Assembly: GCA_024639005.1 (NCBI GenBank)
Contig: JAHEJD010000017.1
Location: forward strand, 3,549 to 38,910
Source of the DNA: Chromatiaceae bacterium
GTDB taxonomy: Bacteria; Pseudomonadota; Gammaproteobacteria; Chromatiales; Chromatiaceae
DNA length: 35,362 bases
Direction of reading: 5' to 3'
Below the pieces are notes generated by a model, which did no database searches, was not told where the DNA came from, and saw only the letters and a program-made list of their open reading frames with translations. Both the position numbers and the translations under genes were made by a program. Below are positions 8,317-16,180 of the stretch, piece by piece; the first letter of the stretch is position 1, and every line of letters begins with the position of its first letter.

Positions 8317-9093
8317 TCAATTCCGGGCGTGCGTTTTCGGCACTTGCTCCCCCGCCGCGAGCGTTTTCCCAGCGGTCTCCGCGGCCGACGGCCCGTCATC
8401 GTCCCAGGCCACCTCGACATCGAGGTCTCCCGACTCGGGCGCCTCGGCCCCCAGGAACTGTGGCAATCCCTCCTCAGCCCCTTCGCCCTCTGCGACCCCG
8501 GGATCTTCGACAGCGTCCGTGGCGTCCGTGGTGACCGGTTCCCCGGGCGAGACACTGCCACCAGGCGCTCCGCCGGCAAAGAGCGTCGAGTACTCGTTGA
8601 GCATCCGGCTCATGGTCTCCATCGTGTCGGTCAACTCCCCGGAAAGGCGCGCATTTTCCGCACGCAGGGCCTCGATCTCGGCATTATCGATCACCTGATG
8701 CTCCCCCTGCAGTGGCTCTGCAAACGCCTCCAGCTGTTGATACGGGACCAGCGCCGTCGTCAATTCGGTATCGAAGCGCGCGGCTGCATCGGCGTCGCGA
8801 CGCCGATAGATGCCGGCGAATCGCTGCAACAGCGCCAGTTCACCGCGCACCATTGCGGCCTTTGCCTGCTCCAACGGCTTCCCCGACATCTGCATGCGCT
8901 CGGTCAGGAAGCCTTCGATTACCGATTCCCGCCCCGCTCTGGACTTGTTCACGCGCGCCACCAGTGTCTCGATCGCCTGGTTGTCGCGGCGGCGCCTGGC
9001 ATTGTCGCGAAACCAGGAGACCGTCAGCAGCGCCAACAGCAGCAGCACTCCCTCGGCCACCAGCAACGCAAGGGTCAGGGTCACTGGCGTCAT
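8317..9093 (-). CDS. single-pass membrane protein with coiled coil, unknown function, 258 aa
   Basis: One N-terminal membrane segment (about residues 5-27) is followed by a basic patch (NARRRR), a helical region and a probable coiled coil near residues 130-165. A long acidic tail follows, rich in Gly, Ala, Asp and Glu, and probably disordered. No catalytic motif is visible and I do not recognise a named family. Its ATG overlaps the stop of the upstream VWA gene by four bases (ATGA), which implies translational coupling and a shared job with that exported protein. The 3' end meets the terminator shared with soxA. Confidence 0.75.
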   Translation of the reverse strand: MTPVTLTLALLVAEGVLLLLALLTVSWFRDNARRRRDNQAIETLVARVNKSRAGRESVIEGFLTERMQMSGKPLEQAKAAMVRGELALLQRFAGIYRRRDADAAARFDTELTTALVPYQQLEAFAEPLQGEHQVIDNAEIEALRAENARLSGELTDTMETMSRMLNEYSTLFAGGAPGGSVSPGEPVTTDATDAVEDPGVAEGEGAEEGLPQFLGAEAPESGDLDVEVAWDDDGPSAAETAGKTLAAGEQVPKTHARN

Positions 9094-10937
9094 GCCGCAT
9101 CCTCCTGCAGTTGGCCCGCGGACTGGGCGGCCGCGACTTCTGCCGGCATTTCGAGCTTCGCCTCAGGCGCCGGATCGCTGGTGACACCGACCCGCCGCCG
9201 GCGCAGCATTATCCAGACCCCGGCGGCGATCAGCAGGACCAGATTGAATGTACCGAAAAGGATCGCCGGCACTATCAAACCGGCCTCCTCGGTCGCTGCA
9301 TCCGCGACCGGGGCGGCCTCGGGCTCGGCCTGCTGTGTTGGCACGGGATCGGCGGCCTCAGGGACTGCCGGTGGCTCGGCGGTACCCGTCGGCGGCATCA
9401 CGCCGTCCCGAAAGATCGGCCCCACCATGCGCTCGATAGGATTGTCCAGACGACTCTTGCCGGATACCTGCACGAAGCTGGGGGCCAGTGGGTCGGATAG
9501 CCACGCCGTCCATTGACCGGCAGAGGTCTCGATCAAAGACAGCGGGATCCGCTGGCCGTCGGCACCCTGCTGCCAGGCGTTCAGCTGCGCACCGGGCTGG
9601 AGCACGGCCGGCTCACCGGCGACCGTCAGCACCATTCCGTCTGTACGGTCGCTGACGGATCCGGTGACCGGCTCATGCACAACCAGTCGGAAACGTTTTT
9701 CGCGCATGAACGTAGGACTGTCCACGGCAATCAGCAATTCGACATCCGGGGTCGCCTGCGCCTCGCTGTAGCGCATGGTGTAGAGGCCGTCACCTGGCTT
9801 CGCGTCGTCGCCCTCTCCGCGGTCGTTCAGGGGCAGCGGGCTTGCCGCATCGGGGCCCATGGCATCGGCGCGCACCTCCAGCAGGCGCAGGAACGCCTGG
9901 CGCGTCACCGGTTCGCCGCGATTGGTCAGCCCGGCCTCGACGCGGACGCTCTCGCCAGCGGCGAGATGGCTGGGGATCTCCGAGGTCTGCAGCTTCAGAT
10001 CGGTGACGATCATCACCCTGTTGTCCGGATCCAGATCGGCCTGCAGGCTCCACTCGCCCTTTTCCGGGGCGGCAATGGTAATCATGTCGTAGCCCTGGTC
10101 ATGCGACCAGGCGATCCCGGCGGGCAGGTCACTGTCGCTGTACTCTACGCCGGAGGGCGAGCGCAGCAGCACCGGCGGCGAATCGGGTTTACGGAATACC
10201 AGTACCGTCGCCTCGGTGACGCTGCCGTCCGCGACAAAGCGATTGTCCTGCAGCGGCACGGTATCCGGCTCGCCGACCTTTTCGAACATCCGCAGGAAGA
10301 CGCGCTGCAGTTCATCGGCCTGCGCGACCTGTTGATACCAGCCACCGGTCTCGCCGGCGAGACGCTGCATTAAGTCATGATCTGCGCGCTCAGACAGCGC
10401 GATAGTGTGCACCTTTGCGCCGGCGGCCTTGAGCCGCGGCAGCAACTCGTCGATTATTCGCGTGCGGGAAGCTGCGTTATCAGCCGCCTGTTTGGATATA
10501 TCGACCATGCCGTCTGTCAGCAAGACCAGATGGCGCGAGTGCGTAGCGGGTTCGCCCCGCCAGTCGGCCGAGGCCTTTTCGAGCACCGCCTCGATATTGG
10601 TGAACTGCCCCGGAGAGCTGATCTGCGCCGACAGCGCCCGAGTGCGCGTCTTCCATGCACCGTCGACCTCGGCCACCGGGACGAGATTGTTCGTCCATTG
10701 GGCAAAGGTCCAGACGCCGGCGAGCGTCCCCGGTTGCAGCAGGCCGGCCAGCATGCGCAGCGCAGGTCGGCGCAGATTTTGCGGGTCGTTCTGCAGCATA
10801 CTGCCGGAGATGTCTATCAGAACGCGGACATCGGCATGGTCCGGCGTTGCCGCCCGCAGCGGTGCCAGCTGCAGAGAAAGCACGACGACCACCAGTGACC
10901 AGCGGATCGCTCGCCAGCGCTTCATTGACACCCGCAT
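9090..10937 (-). CDS. exported membrane-anchored VWA-domain protein, 615 aa
   Basis: The protein has a signal peptide (about residues 9-29), a von Willebrand A domain with a MIDAS motif beginning at Asp42 (DISGS), and a large predicted beta-rich periplasmic region. A Pro/Ala/Glu-rich spacer and one membrane helix near residues 550-580 follow, ending in an arginine-rich cytoplasmic tail. The layout resembles the gammaproteobacterial family described as TIGR03503, but I cannot run the model. The start at 10937 has an AGAGG site at good spacing; the next in-frame ATG at 10925 is possible. It overlaps the downstream coiled-coil protein gene by 4 bases. The metal-binding VWA domain suggests a protein-protein interaction role in the periplasm. 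Confidence 0.83.
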   Translation of the reverse strand: MRVSMKRWRAIRWSLVVVVLSLQLAPLRAATPDHADVRVLIDISGSMLQNDPQNLRRPALRMLAGLLQPGTLAGVWTFAQWTNNLVPVAEVDGAWKTRTRALSAQISSPGQFTNIEAVLEKASADWRGEPATHSRHLVLLTDGMVDISKQAADNAASRTRIIDELLPRLKAAGAKVHTIALSERADHDLMQRLAGETGGWYQQVAQADELQRVFLRMFEKVGEPDTVPLQDNRFVADGSVTEATVLVFRKPDSPPVLLRSPSGVEYSDSDLPAGIAWSHDQGYDMITIAAPEKGEWSLQADLDPDNRVMIVTDLKLQTSEIPSHLAAGESVRVEAGLTNRGEPVTRQAFLRLLEVRADAMGPDAASPLPLNDRGEGDDAKPGDGLYTMRYSEAQATPDVELLIAVDSPTFMREKRFRLVVHEPVTGSVSDRTDGMVLTVAGEPAVLQPGAQLNAWQQGADGQRIPLSLIETSAGQWTAWLSDPLAPSFVQVSGKSRLDNPIERMVGPIFRDGVMPPTGTAEPPAVPEAADPVPTQQAEPEAAPVADAATEEAGLIVPAILFGTFNLVLLIAAGVWIMLRRRRVGVTSDPAPEAKLEMPAEVAAAQSAGQLQEDAA

Positions 10938-11081
10938 ATCGAGCCTCTGATGAGAAAGATGTTCCTCAATGGGTAACGGCCGGCCGCCTGGGCGCTTTAA
11001 CCTGTGCAAGATCGGATCAACAGAGCTGCTGTCGCTGGTGCGTGCTAATTTCCGAAGCCTTCCTACGGAACAGCGGGCCGG

Positions 11082-11975
11082 CTAGCGCTTGGCATAGGGA
11101 CTGGGGCGCCGGTCACCCGGCAGCTGGAAGCGCCGATAGGTCCACTGATAGTGCGTGGGAAATTCCCGGGCCAGACGCTCGACGCCCCGGTTCAGCGCGG
11201 CGGCGGCCGATTCGGGCGAGGCATCGCCAATCATCGGCTCGCCCTCGAAATAGTACACCCGATAGCGCCCCAGTTTGCGATCGTAGACGGCGCCGCAGAA
11301 CAACACCGCCGAGCCATGGCGGCGGACCAGTCGACTGATCAGCGTCATCGTCAACGCCGGATGACCAAAGAACGGCGCCACCACACCCGATGCACCGCCG
11401 GATTTCGGTACCTGATCCGGCAGGATGCCGACGATCTCGCCGCGCTTTAGGGTCGCGTGCAAGGCCTTCAGACCCTGCCGGTCGGTCGGGACGGGCGTGA
11501 TGCCCGAACGCTGCCTGCCGCGTCGCATCAGTTCGTCCATCACCTTGAGACGCGGTGGCCGATAGAGCGCCGTGGCTGGCGCGATCCGTGTCGCCAGATA
11601 GGCCATCAGCTCCCAGTTGCCGAGGTGCGGCATCGTGAAGATCAGCCCCCGGCCACGACCGATCAGCTCGCTGCCGAACGCGAGAAAGCCGTTTTCGTCG
11701 ACGACATCTCCCCAGTCACGCGGTCGGCCGGTCCAGATCCGCACCATTTGCGCCAGGCTGCGCCCGGTCTCAATCAGGTTCTGCCGCACCAGCCGCTCGC
11801 GCTCACGCGCACGCCAGTCGGGAAAGCAAAGCGCAAGATTGACCCGGGCGTTGTGCACCTCGCGCCCGTTGAGGCGATAGAGCAGCCAGCCGATGCCGTC
11901 ACCGAGGCGCCCCACCCAGGGAAACGGCAACACGCCCAGCAGCCGGATGAGCCCCTTGAGCAAACGGTCACGCAT
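11082..11975 (-). CDS. LpxL/HtrB-family lysophospholipid or lipid A acyltransferase, 297 aa
   Basis: The catalytic HX4E motif is visible as HLGNWE at residues 117-122, followed by conserved GxxPDQVP-like and HYQWTYRRF segments. This is the signature of the inner-membrane acyltransferases that add secondary acyl chains to lipid A (LpxL, LpxM). A hydrophobic N-terminus (about residues 10-35) would anchor it to the membrane. Length is normal for the family. Which member it is, and the acyl donor, cannot be told from sequence. It stands about 144 bases upstream of the VWA gene on the same strand. Start ATG 11975 has only a weak ribosome site. Confidence 0.88.
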   Translation of the reverse strand: MRDRLLKGLIRLLGVLPFPWVGRLGDGIGWLLYRLNGREVHNARVNLALCFPDWRARERERLVRQNLIETGRSLAQMVRIWTGRPRDWGDVVDENGFLAFGSELIGRGRGLIFTMPHLGNWELMAYLATRIAPATALYRPPRLKVMDELMRRGRQRSGITPVPTDRQGLKALHATLKRGEIVGILPDQVPKSGGASGVVAPFFGHPALTMTLISRLVRRHGSAVLFCGAVYDRKLGRYRVYYFEGEPMIGDASPESAAAALNRGVERLAREFPTHYQWTYRRFQLPGDRRPSPYAKR

Positions 11976-12065
11976 CGCTCGACAGCGCCTTGATCGGGTC
12001 GCGTTTGCAGCCGAAGATCCTGCTTTGGTCTATAGAAATCATTTCACCCTGACCGAGAGGCCGCG

Positions 12066-12494
12066 ATGAGCAACCAAGAACCACCCGAAGTATCCCCCAA
12101 ACAGGCCTGGCAGATGCTGCAAGATGACCCCCGTGCATTATTGGTGGATATTCGTTCGACTATGGAATTCCTGTTCGTCGGCCACCCCAAGGGTGCCGTG
12201 CACGTCGCCTGGATCGATGAACCCGACTGGGACATCAACCCCCACTTCGTCCCGGAGATCCGAAAACTGCTGCTCGGCGGCGCCGTCTGCGATATCGATG
12301 AGGGTTGCGCCCCGGTGATCCTGATCTGCCGAAGCGGCAAACGCTCCGCCGAGGCCGGCAAGGTGCTGCTGGAGGCCGGTCTCAAGAATATTTATAACGT
12401 GGACGAGGGCTTCGAAGGCGACCTTGACGAGAACCATCAGCGCGGGACCATCGGCGGCTGGCGTTTTCATAGCCTGCCTTGGGAGCAGTGTTGA
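12066..12494 (+). CDS. rhodanese-like sulfurtransferase, 142 aa
   Basis: A single rhodanese domain with the active-site loop CRSGKRS, catalytic Cys at residue 88. An ALLVDIRS segment near residues 24-31 and the GFEGD stretch near the C-terminus are also typical. Such proteins transfer sulfane sulfur from persulfides or thiosulfate. No signal peptide is visible, so it is probably cytoplasmic. In a sulfur oxidiser it may handle cytoplasmic persulfide sulfur, but its partners here (an HExxH protein and galU) do not indicate a pathway. ATG 12066 follows a GAGAGG site. Confidence 0.88.
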   Translation: MSNQEPPEVSPKQAWQMLQDDPRALLVDIRSTMEFLFVGHPKGAVHVAWIDEPDWDINPHFVPEIRKLLLGGAVCDIDEGCAPVILICRSGKRSAEAGKVLLEAGLKNIYNVDEGFEGDLDENHQRGTIGGWRFHSLPWEQC

Positions 12495-12541
12495 GGCCGT
12501 GATAGGCTCTAAGGCCACGTCAGTTTTTGTAATCCTGCTGC

Positions 12542-13036
12542 ATGTCTTTGAATGTCATTCTGTGCGGACCTGACTACCTGCAGGGTCTCGCTGAGCTGCT
12601 CCAGGACTACGGCATCACGGTCGATCTGGTCGCAGACGGCGCCGCCATCCCCGGCTCTTTCTGGGGCGATAGCGAGGCCGGTCTGATCGCTAACCACCTG
12701 TTCGTGCGCCGCGATACCCCACTGCACTCCGCACTGCACGAGGCCTGCCATTTCGTCTGCATGGACGGTGACCGGCGCGCGCGGCTGCACACGGATGCCG
12801 GTGGCGACATCGCGGAAGAAAACGCCGTGTGCTATTTGCAGGGGCTGCTCGCGGACGGAGTCCCGGGATTCAAGCGTGTGCGCCTGTTCGCCGATATGGA
12901 TGCCTGGGGTTATACCTTTCGGCTCGGTTCGGCACGGACCTGGTTCGAACAGGATGCGAGCGATGCCAGAGACTGGCTGATCGATCACCATATCATCGAT
13001 AATGCGCAGCGCCCGACGGGCGCCCTGCGCCGATAA
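12542..13036 (+). CDS. HExxH-motif protein of unknown function, 164 aa
   Basis: A small soluble protein with a zinc-peptidase-like motif HEACH at residues 66-70 and two glutamates (AEEN, about residues 91-94) 22 or more residues downstream that could be a third ligand, as in gluzincin-type minimal metalloproteases. It has no signal peptide. I do not recognise a named family and cannot say that it is catalytically active. It ends 14 bases before galU and is probably co-transcribed with it. Confidence 0.7.
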   Translation: MSLNVILCGPDYLQGLAELLQDYGITVDLVADGAAIPGSFWGDSEAGLIANHLFVRRDTPLHSALHEACHFVCMDGDRRARLHTDAGGDIAEENAVCYLQGLLADGVPGFKRVRLFADMDAWGYTFRLGSARTWFEQDASDARDWLIDHHIIDNAQRPTGALRR

Positions 13037-13050
13037 GGAATCAAGGGACC

Positions 13051-13887
13051 ATGACAACCATCAGAAAATGCTTATTCCCGGCCGCCGGTTACGGCACACG
13101 GTTTCTCCCGGCCACCAAATCGATGCCCAAGGAGATGCTGCCAGTCGTCGACAAGCCGCTGATTCAATACGGCGTAGAAGAGGCCATGGAGGCCGGCATG
13201 TGCAATATCGGCATCGTCACCGGCCGCGGCAAACGGGCGCTGGCCGATCACTTCGATGTCAGCTACGAGCTCGAACACCAGATCAGCGGCAGCTCGAAAG
13301 AGGGCCTGTTGAAGGATATCCGCCGCATCCTCGACGGCTGCACATTTTCCTACACCCGGCAATCGGAGATGAAGGGTCTGGGTCATGCCATCCTCACCGG
13401 TGAGAGCCTCGTGGGTAACGAACCCTTCGGCGTGGTGCTGGCCGACGACCTGTGCGTCGGTGAGGGCGATGGCGTCCTGACCCAGATGGCACGGATCTAC
13501 CAAAAGTACCGTTGCTGCGTCGTGGCGATCGAGGAGGTGCCCCACGACGAAGTGGAAAAGTATGGCGTGATCGCCGGCTCTGAACTCGAAGACGGGGTCT
13601 ATGTGGTCTCCGATATGGTGGAGAAACCACAGCCGGACGATGCGCCGTCCAACCTCGCGATCATCGGCCGCTATATCCTCACGCCCGATATCTTTGATGT
13701 GATTCGCAACACGCCACCGGGTCGAAACGGCGAAATTCAGATCACCGATGCGCTGCAGATCCAGGCAGAGCGCAACATGGTGCTGGCCTACCGCTTCAAG
13801 GGGAGGCGCTTCGACTGCGGCAGCGTGCATGGCTTCGTTGAGGCCACCAACTATTTCTACGAACGCTGGAAAGAGACCCAAGACTGA
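13051..13887 (+). CDS. galU: UTP--glucose-1-phosphate uridylyltransferase, 278 aa
   Basis: GalU makes UDP-glucose from UTP and glucose 1-phosphate, feeding cell-envelope polysaccharides and sugar-nucleotide-dependent glycosylation. The N-terminal nucleotide-binding signature AAGYGTRFLPATKSMPKEM (from about residue 7) and the later VEKPQPDDAPSNLAIIGRY region are typical. Length is that of bacterial GalU. ATG 13051 has an AAGGGA site. UDP-glucose could also feed the glucosyl-3-phosphoglycerate synthase encoded about 5 kb downstream, if that enzyme uses UDP-glucose. Confidence 0.95.
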   Translation: MTTIRKCLFPAAGYGTRFLPATKSMPKEMLPVVDKPLIQYGVEEAMEAGMCNIGIVTGRGKRALADHFDVSYELEHQISGSSKEGLLKDIRRILDGCTFSYTRQSEMKGLGHAILTGESLVGNEPFGVVLADDLCVGEGDGVLTQMARIYQKYRCCVVAIEEVPHDEVEKYGVIAGSELEDGVYVVSDMVEKPQPDDAPSNLAIIGRYILTPDIFDVIRNTPPGRNGEIQITDALQIQAERNMVLAYRFKGRRFDCGSVHGFVEATNYFYERWKETQD

Positions 13888-13915
13888 GCGGCGATCGCCG
13901 AGTGCGCTTAATCCG

Positions 13916-15280
13916 TCAATCGAGCAGCCTCAGGAATGCCGCCGCCTTGTCCAGGCTCTCCTGATACTCCGCAGCGCAGTCCGAGTCGGCGACAATCCCG
14001 CCACCGGCCCAGTAATAGACCATGTCGTGCTGCATCAGCAGGGTGCGGATGGTGATACTGCTGTCCAGGCCGCCATCGAAGCCGAGCCGGATGATATTGC
14101 CGCAGTAGGCCTCGCGACGCACCGGCTCGAGTTCATCGATGATCTGCATCGCGCGGCGTTTCGGGGCGCCGGTTATCGAGCCGCCGGGGAAACAGGCGGC
14201 GATCAGATCCAGCGCATCCTGGCCCGCGCGCAGCCTGCCCGTCACCGTGCTGACCAGGTGATGCACCGTCGCAAAGGACTCGACCTGGAACAGATCGGGC
14301 ACCTCGATCGTGCCCGGTTCGCAGACCCTGCCCAGATCGTTGCGCAACAGATCGACGATCATCAGATTCTCGGCGCGATCCTTTTCGCTGCTGAGCAACT
14401 GCGCACGCAACGCCAGATCCTGAACGGCGCTGCTGCCGCGCGGTCGCGTTCCCTTGATCGGCCGGGTCTGCGCCCGGCCATTGCATAGGCTCAGGAACTG
14501 CTCCGGCGATGAACTCAGGAGCTGGCCAAAAGGGTACTCGAGCAGGGCGCCATACGGCGCCGGATTGTCCAGCCGCATGCGCTGATACAGCGTCCAGGCA
14601 TCGCATTCGATGCGTGCCTTGAAGCGCTGACTGAAATTCACCTGGTAGCAATCACCGTCGCCAATGTATCGCTGGATCTGCTCGAAATCGCGCGCGTAGT
14701 CCGCGACAGACATCCCCGACTCGAGCAAGGTCCCGCGCACTTGGGGCGCCGCCCCGGGCGCTGCCGAGATCGCCAACAGGCGGCGCAGTGCGGACTGCCA
14801 GCCGGCGTGATCGCGTCGGTCGCGGCCCTGCCGGACGAAATAGCTGCGCTGCCGCGCATGATCGACCACGACCGCCCAGTCATACAGGCCGACCGCCATG
14901 TCCGGCCAATCCGCCAGGCCGCTGCGCGGCGGCAGCACCCCGTAACTGCGGATCAGATCGTAGCCCAGGAAACCGATGGCGCCGCCGCTGAAGGGGAGAT
15001 CCGCAATCGGGGCCGAGGCCTCCCCCAGCGCGGTTCGCAGCAGCGCCAGGGGATCGGCATGGTCCATCTGCTCGACTTCGCCGGCCGCGCTGCGGGTTGC
15101 CACGCCATTTTTGCTGAGCAGCGTCAGATAGGGATCGGCCGCCAGGATGTCGTAGCGGCCGCCGCCCGATTCCGGAAAGCCGCTGTCCAACCAGACTGGC
15201 CACGGAAGTTCCCTGAGCTGGGCGTAATAGTGACGATTGTCCGGCCAGTAAGGCAGACGCGTGACGAGACGCTCAGTCAC
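13916..15280 (-). CDS. pabB: aminodeoxychorismate synthase component I, 454 aa
   Basis: PabB converts chorismate with ammonia to 4-amino-4-deoxychorismate for folate synthesis. The chorismate-binding domain carries PIKGTRPRG from residue 274. The lysine (Lys276) is the diagnostic residue that separates PabB from anthranilate synthase, which has alanine there. FPGGSITGAPK and related C-terminal motifs are also present. Length is normal for PabB without a fused PabC or PabA. The start at 15280 is a GTG with a weak AGGG site. It converges on galU with a 28-base gap. A pterin dehydratase gene lies upstream on the same strand. Confidence 0.94.
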   Translation of the reverse strand: MTERLVTRLPYWPDNRHYYAQLRELPWPVWLDSGFPESGGGRYDILAADPYLTLLSKNGVATRSAAGEVEQMDHADPLALLRTALGEASAPIADLPFSGGAIGFLGYDLIRSYGVLPPRSGLADWPDMAVGLYDWAVVVDHARQRSYFVRQGRDRRDHAGWQSALRRLLAISAAPGAAPQVRGTLLESGMSVADYARDFEQIQRYIGDGDCYQVNFSQRFKARIECDAWTLYQRMRLDNPAPYGALLEYPFGQLLSSSPEQFLSLCNGRAQTRPIKGTRPRGSSAVQDLALRAQLLSSEKDRAENLMIVDLLRNDLGRVCEPGTIEVPDLFQVESFATVHHLVSTVTGRLRAGQDALDLIAACFPGGSITGAPKRRAMQIIDELEPVRREAYCGNIIRLGFDGGLDSSITIRTLLMQHDMVYYWAGGGIVADSDCAAEYQESLDKAAAFLRLLD

Positions 15281-15478
15281 GCCCTAGGGGCCTGCGCGGT
15301 AGAGATGCCGGTAGCCGGGGGTTTTCCAGTTCGAGTGCGGTTCGGTGGTCGTTCGAGGAGCATAGTGGGCACTACGCGACGAGAACGAGCGCCGAAGCGT
15401 GCCGAAGTGGGGAAGCCGCAGGTCCGTCATGCCCTGCCGCCCAGGCTCCTCGTCCAAGACCCGCCGCGCGCGGGCCCT

Positions 15479-15844
15479 TCAGGGTGCGCCAAGATAACGC
15501 CATTTCCCCTCCTGGGGGGCGCCCTCCAGCGCGGAGCCGGCATCAGGACGCCAAAACACCGTCTGTTCAATCATCGCGGCCAGTTCAAAGTCCTTGTCGC
15601 TGATCGCATCCTCGGAGTGGGTCCGCAGCTGCACCAGGACGCCACCCCAGCTGATGTGCAGATCGGGGTGATGCCAGGTCACCTCGGCGAGATGGCTGAT
15701 GCCATTGGCGAGCAGCATGCTGGCGCGCCAACCGTCAGTCTTGTACTGGCGACAGAGATGGCCCGACTCGACATACCAGTTTGGCAGACTGGCCTGCACA
15801 CGGTCACGCGCCTCTTGTTCGGTAAATGTGGACAACTGACTCAT
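15479..15844 (-). CDS. pterin-4a-carbinolamine dehydratase family protein, 121 aa
   Basis: This is a PhhB/DCoH-type protein, which dehydrates 4a-hydroxytetrahydrobiopterin and can support pterin recycling or molybdopterin metabolism. The family core is visible as E54...HHP (residues 58-60), WGG (66-68), and a later His and Asp. It is slightly longer than typical (about 100 residues) because of an extra C-terminal tail. ATG 15844 follows an excellent GGAGGAG site. No phenylalanine hydroxylase gene is in view, so the pterin substrate is uncertain. Confidence 0.87.
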   Translation of the reverse strand: MSQLSTFTEQEARDRVQASLPNWYVESGHLCRQYKTDGWRASMLLANGISHLAEVTWHHPDLHISWGGVLVQLRTHSEDAISDKDFELAAMIEQTVFWRPDAGSALEGAPQEGKWRYLGAP

Positions 15845-16180
15845 GTCTCCTCCTCACTGTGCTGCGAATGTGACCAACGAAAACGCTGCTCTCAGCGCCC
15901 TGAATCGTATTCTAGAGCGCGATCATTGCGCCAAGACCACGCCGGGTGGCAGGAAAAGACAGGGCACTGCGACACCGCCTGTGGCATGCGACGTCCCAAT
16001 CTGGTGCGCATGCCCCAGCACTGCGCGCAACCGACGTCAGGCTGCAGCGCCCATCAGGCGCATGAAGGCGAACACCGGCATACCCTGCTGGTATTGCCCA
16101 CAGCATGATAGAAGGCAAGGATGGCGCAATAATTGCCGCTCACGATGCCCAGAGGTCCAAGCCGTGTCGCTACGCGCCCG
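15845..16180. other. intergenic region upstream of the GH13_18 gene
   Basis: These 336 bases separate divergent genes and should hold both promoters. I see no clear sigma70 box, tRNA or terminator. No frame shows convincing coding character. The extent depends on the uncertain start of the next gene (16145 or 16181). Confidence 0.5.

Noticed and set aside
12300-12420. Possible link of the rhodanese to the sox pathway as a dedicated partner
   Set aside because: It lies 4 kb from soxA on the far side of a terminator, with opposing genes in between, and has no signal peptide, so a direct role with periplasmic Sox proteins is not supported.
13889-13900. Perfect 12-bp palindrome CGGCGATCGCCG between galU and pabB
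   Set aside because: It is short, has no T-tract and includes a common GCGATCGC octamer; chance or a general genomic motif is more likely than a terminator.
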